The notes under the pieces: model-generated | Told to the model about the DNA's origin: nothing | The model's database searches: none | The model's input: only the letters and a program-made list of their open reading frames with translations | Part shown: piece after piece, positions 5,172 through 5,880 of the stretch | Numbering within the stretch: the first letter of the stretch is position 1 | Layout of the letters: every line of letters begins with the position of its first letter | Position numbers and translations under genes: made by a program | NCBI GenBank assembly: GCA_027063585.1 | Contig: JAMORM010000099.1 | Coordinates: forward strand, 1-5,880 | Reading direction: 5' to 3' | Length of the DNA stretch: 5,880 nucleotides | From: Sulfurimonas sp. | Lineage (GTDB): Bacteria > Campylobacterota > Campylobacteria > Campylobacterales > Sulfurimonadaceae

Positions 5172-5211
5172 CTTCCGTTAGGTGGTAACGATAGTGTCCA
5201 CCTGACGGAAG
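5172..5211. repeat. Strong 14-bp-arm inverted repeat, possible recombinase or replication/transfer site
   Basis: CTTCCGTTAGGTGG (5172-5185) and CCACCTGACGGAAG (5198-5211) pair over 14 positions with a single G-T wobble, around a 12-base centre TAACGATAGTGT. It is GC-rich against its surroundings. No T-run follows on either strand, so it is not a normal terminator. The geometry, inverted arms around a short asymmetric centre, suits a tyrosine recombinase core site. A single-strand origin, oriT hairpin or structured RNA are alternatives. Confidence 0.6.
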
Positions 5212-5237
5212 TGAGATTGAAACTTTCTACAATTTTA

Positions 5238-5246
5238 TGTTATAAT
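5238..5246 (+). promoter_or_regulatory. Extended -10 promoter pointing toward vapD
   Basis: TGTTATAAT is a perfect extended -10 box with predicted start near 5253. It would give vapD a leader of about 345 bases, or a separate small RNA. It lies in the right arm region of a 7-bp inverted repeat TGAGATT (5212-5218) / AATCTCA (5244-5250), so it may be regulated by a bound protein. Confidence 0.5.
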
Positions 5247-5432
5247 CTCAGTTCATATTTTTTATTTTTCTAGTCTTTTGACTTTATATGGTATTTGCTT
5301 ATCCTAAAAGCTTTGTGTTTCCCCTGTGGTTCATATAATTGATACGATTTGTATCGAAATCAAAAACTACAAGAAGTTCCTAATTTTGGAATTTGAGATA
5401 ATTTAACATTTTTTTATCGTTCACTTTTTTGG

Positions 5433-5456
5433 TGTGGTTAGTGTGGATAAACCACA
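5433..5456. promoter_or_regulatory. 7-bp inverted repeat containing a perfect DnaA-box match
   Basis: TGTGGTT (5433-5439) and AACCACA (5450-5456) are exact inverted arms. Between and into the right arm lies TGTGGATAA (5442-5450), the reverse complement of the consensus DnaA box TTATCCACA. It is 2.5 kb from the iterons. A single match in AT-rich DNA may be chance. Confidence 0.4.
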
Positions 5457-5492
5457 ATTAAGAGGGCTTTTGCAATAGTGCGATTTTCCGAA

Positions 5493-5520
5493 AACTATAT
5501 AATGAACTATATAGTAAATT
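5493..5520 (+). promoter_or_regulatory. Distal vapD promoter/operator region sharing a motif with the HTH gene promoter
   Basis: AACTATATA occurs twice (5493-5501, 5505-5513), and ACTATATA / TATATAGT (5494-5501, 5508-5515) form an inverted repeat. A TATAAT lies at 5498-5503. The 20 bases at 5501-5520 match 1396-1415, in front of the HTH gene, at 18 positions, including 13 in a row (TATATAGTAAATT). This could be a shared operator. Confidence 0.5.
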
Positions 5521-5576
5521 TATAAGTTAAGCTTCTTTAAAAAGCTGTTTGTCTGTTTAACAAATTTGAAAAAAGG

Positions 5577-5582
5577 TATAAT
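5577..5582 (+). promoter_or_regulatory. Proximal vapD -10 box
   Basis: TATAAT at 5577-5582 predicts a start near 5589, leaving a leader of about 10 bases with AAAGGA (5588-5593) five bases before the vapD ATG. It is the closest good promoter to vapD, and would also drive the lipoprotein gene if the two are joined. Confidence 0.55.
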
Positions 5583-5598
5583 TTTACAAAGGAAATAA

Positions 5599-5880
5599 AT
5601 GTATGCAGTAACTTTTGACATCGATACAAATTGTCTAGGAGATCAGTATCATAATGATTCTTCAACAAATGCTTATGGAGATATCCGTAAATTTATGGAA
5701 GCTAATAATTTTGCATGGCAACAGGGAAGTGTTTATTTTGGGAATGGAGATGTAACAGCTGTATCTTGTGTTCTTACTATTCAAAATCTGGCAAAAAAAT
5801 ATCCATGGTTTACTGCTTGTGTTAAAGATGTTCGTATGCTTCGTATTGAAGAAAATAATGACTTAATGCCAGCTCTTGGT
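5599..5880 (+). CDS. vapD: VapD family endoribonuclease toxin (last two codons lost at the window end)
   Basis: 94 codons are present; the copy at 1-160 shows that two more codons (Leu-Met) and TAA complete a 96-residue protein, the usual VapD length. The start M-Y-A-V-T-F-D-I-D is the family signature; the first Asp (residue 7) corresponds to the conserved Asp of this Cas2-like ferredoxin fold. Further hallmarks are the Y-G-D-I helix (26-29), W-Q-Q-G-S-V-Y-F-G (40-48) and K-D-V-R-M-L-R-I-E near the end. Family knowledge: VapD of Helicobacter pylori cleaves mRNA, and Haemophilus VapD pairs with the antitoxin VapX. No VapX-like gene is visible just upstream, so control may be by transcription, by RNA, or by an unrecognised partner. 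The start is firm: AAAGGA five bases before ATG and a -10 box at 5577. The lipoprotein gene probably follows in the same operon. Confidence 0.93.
   Translation, partial: MYAVTFDIDTNCLGDQYHNDSSTNAYGDIRKFMEANNFAWQQGSVYFGNGDVTAVSCVLTIQNLAKKYPWFTACVKDVRMLRIEENNDLMPALG
5730..5880 (+). repeat. Terminal direct repeat, right copy (pair: 1-151)
   Basis: Right-hand partner of the repeat at the window start, inside vapD codons 44-94. The three mismatches all fall in its final 25 bases. Confidence 0.9.

Larger units (their letters stand above)
5102..5598. other. Divergent non-coding region between the recombinase operon and vapD
   Basis: No convincing gene is seen in these 497 bases; the only ATG- or GTG-started plus-strand frames noted encode 7, 16 or 26 residues and lack ribosome binding sites. 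The stretch holds the leftward operon promoter (5113-5108), a strong inverted repeat (5172-5211), a rightward extended -10 (5238-5246), a local hairpin GATAC-GATTT-GTATC (5341-5355), an inverted repeat with a DnaA-box match (5433-5456), a repeat cluster (5493-5520), a small AGCTT/AAGCT hairpin (5530-5546) and the proximal vapD promoter (5577-5582). Confidence 0.6.

Noticed and set aside
5205..5222. GATTGAAAC, which looks like the end of a CRISPR repeat
   Set aside because: It occurs once, with no spaced copies and no cas genes.
5288..5404. Tiny plus-strand frames of 16 residues (ATG 5288) and 26 residues (GTG 5326) as VapX-like antitoxin or toxin peptides
   Set aside because: No ribosome binding site and no similarity to known antitoxins that I can see.

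Overview
The window looks like almost all of a small, AT-rich epsilonproteobacterial plasmid, most probably from Campylobacter; Helicobacter or a relative remains possible. The evidence is a Rep_3-type initiator beside a row of iterons, a VapD toxin gene of the kind found on such plasmids, very low GC content, and promoters built of a TATAAT -10 box behind T-rich DNA. The species call is inference. Both ends lie inside vapD: bases 1-151 match 5730-5880 except for three silent transitions. The simplest reading is a circle of about 5.73 kb cut within vapD. The differences also allow two real vapD alleles flanking the replicon.

Layout, left to right. Positions 1-945 (+ strand) hold the 3' end of vapD and, 20 bp later, a gene for an unrecognised lipoprotein. 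This gene converges on a 126-residue helix-turn-helix (HTH) protein gene (942-1322, - strand), and the two share a 4-bp stop-codon overlap inside a perfect 16-bp inverted repeat. The HTH gene is preceded by two 20-bp direct repeats that contain its -10 boxes. Positions 1441-2780 (- strand) are a two-gene replication operon: a 125-residue accessory protein, then the Rep initiator. Its promoter lies between inverted copies of the iteron core, next to a 21-bp iteron array (2843-2926) that probably marks the origin. Positions 2927-3283 are non-coding and structured.

Positions 3284-5101 (- strand) form a tightly coupled four-gene operon: a small HTH protein, a coiled-coil protein, an unrecognised 153-residue protein, and a tyrosine recombinase with its complete catalytic set. 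Positions 5102-5598 are non-coding, with a strong 14-bp-arm inverted repeat, two good plus-strand -10 boxes, a DnaA-box-like site in an inverted repeat, and a motif shared with the HTH gene promoter. vapD starts at 5599 and would run through the junction into the lipoprotein gene.

Functionally, the window combines iteron-controlled replication, a recombination module that may resolve multimers or integrate the plasmid, and a toxin-lipoprotein cargo unit that may share an operator with the HTH regulator. No relaxase, partition ATPase, resistance gene, tRNA, rRNA, insertion sequence or CRISPR array was seen. The most novel parts are the recombinase operon with its structured flanks, and the vapD-lipoprotein unit with its long leader.
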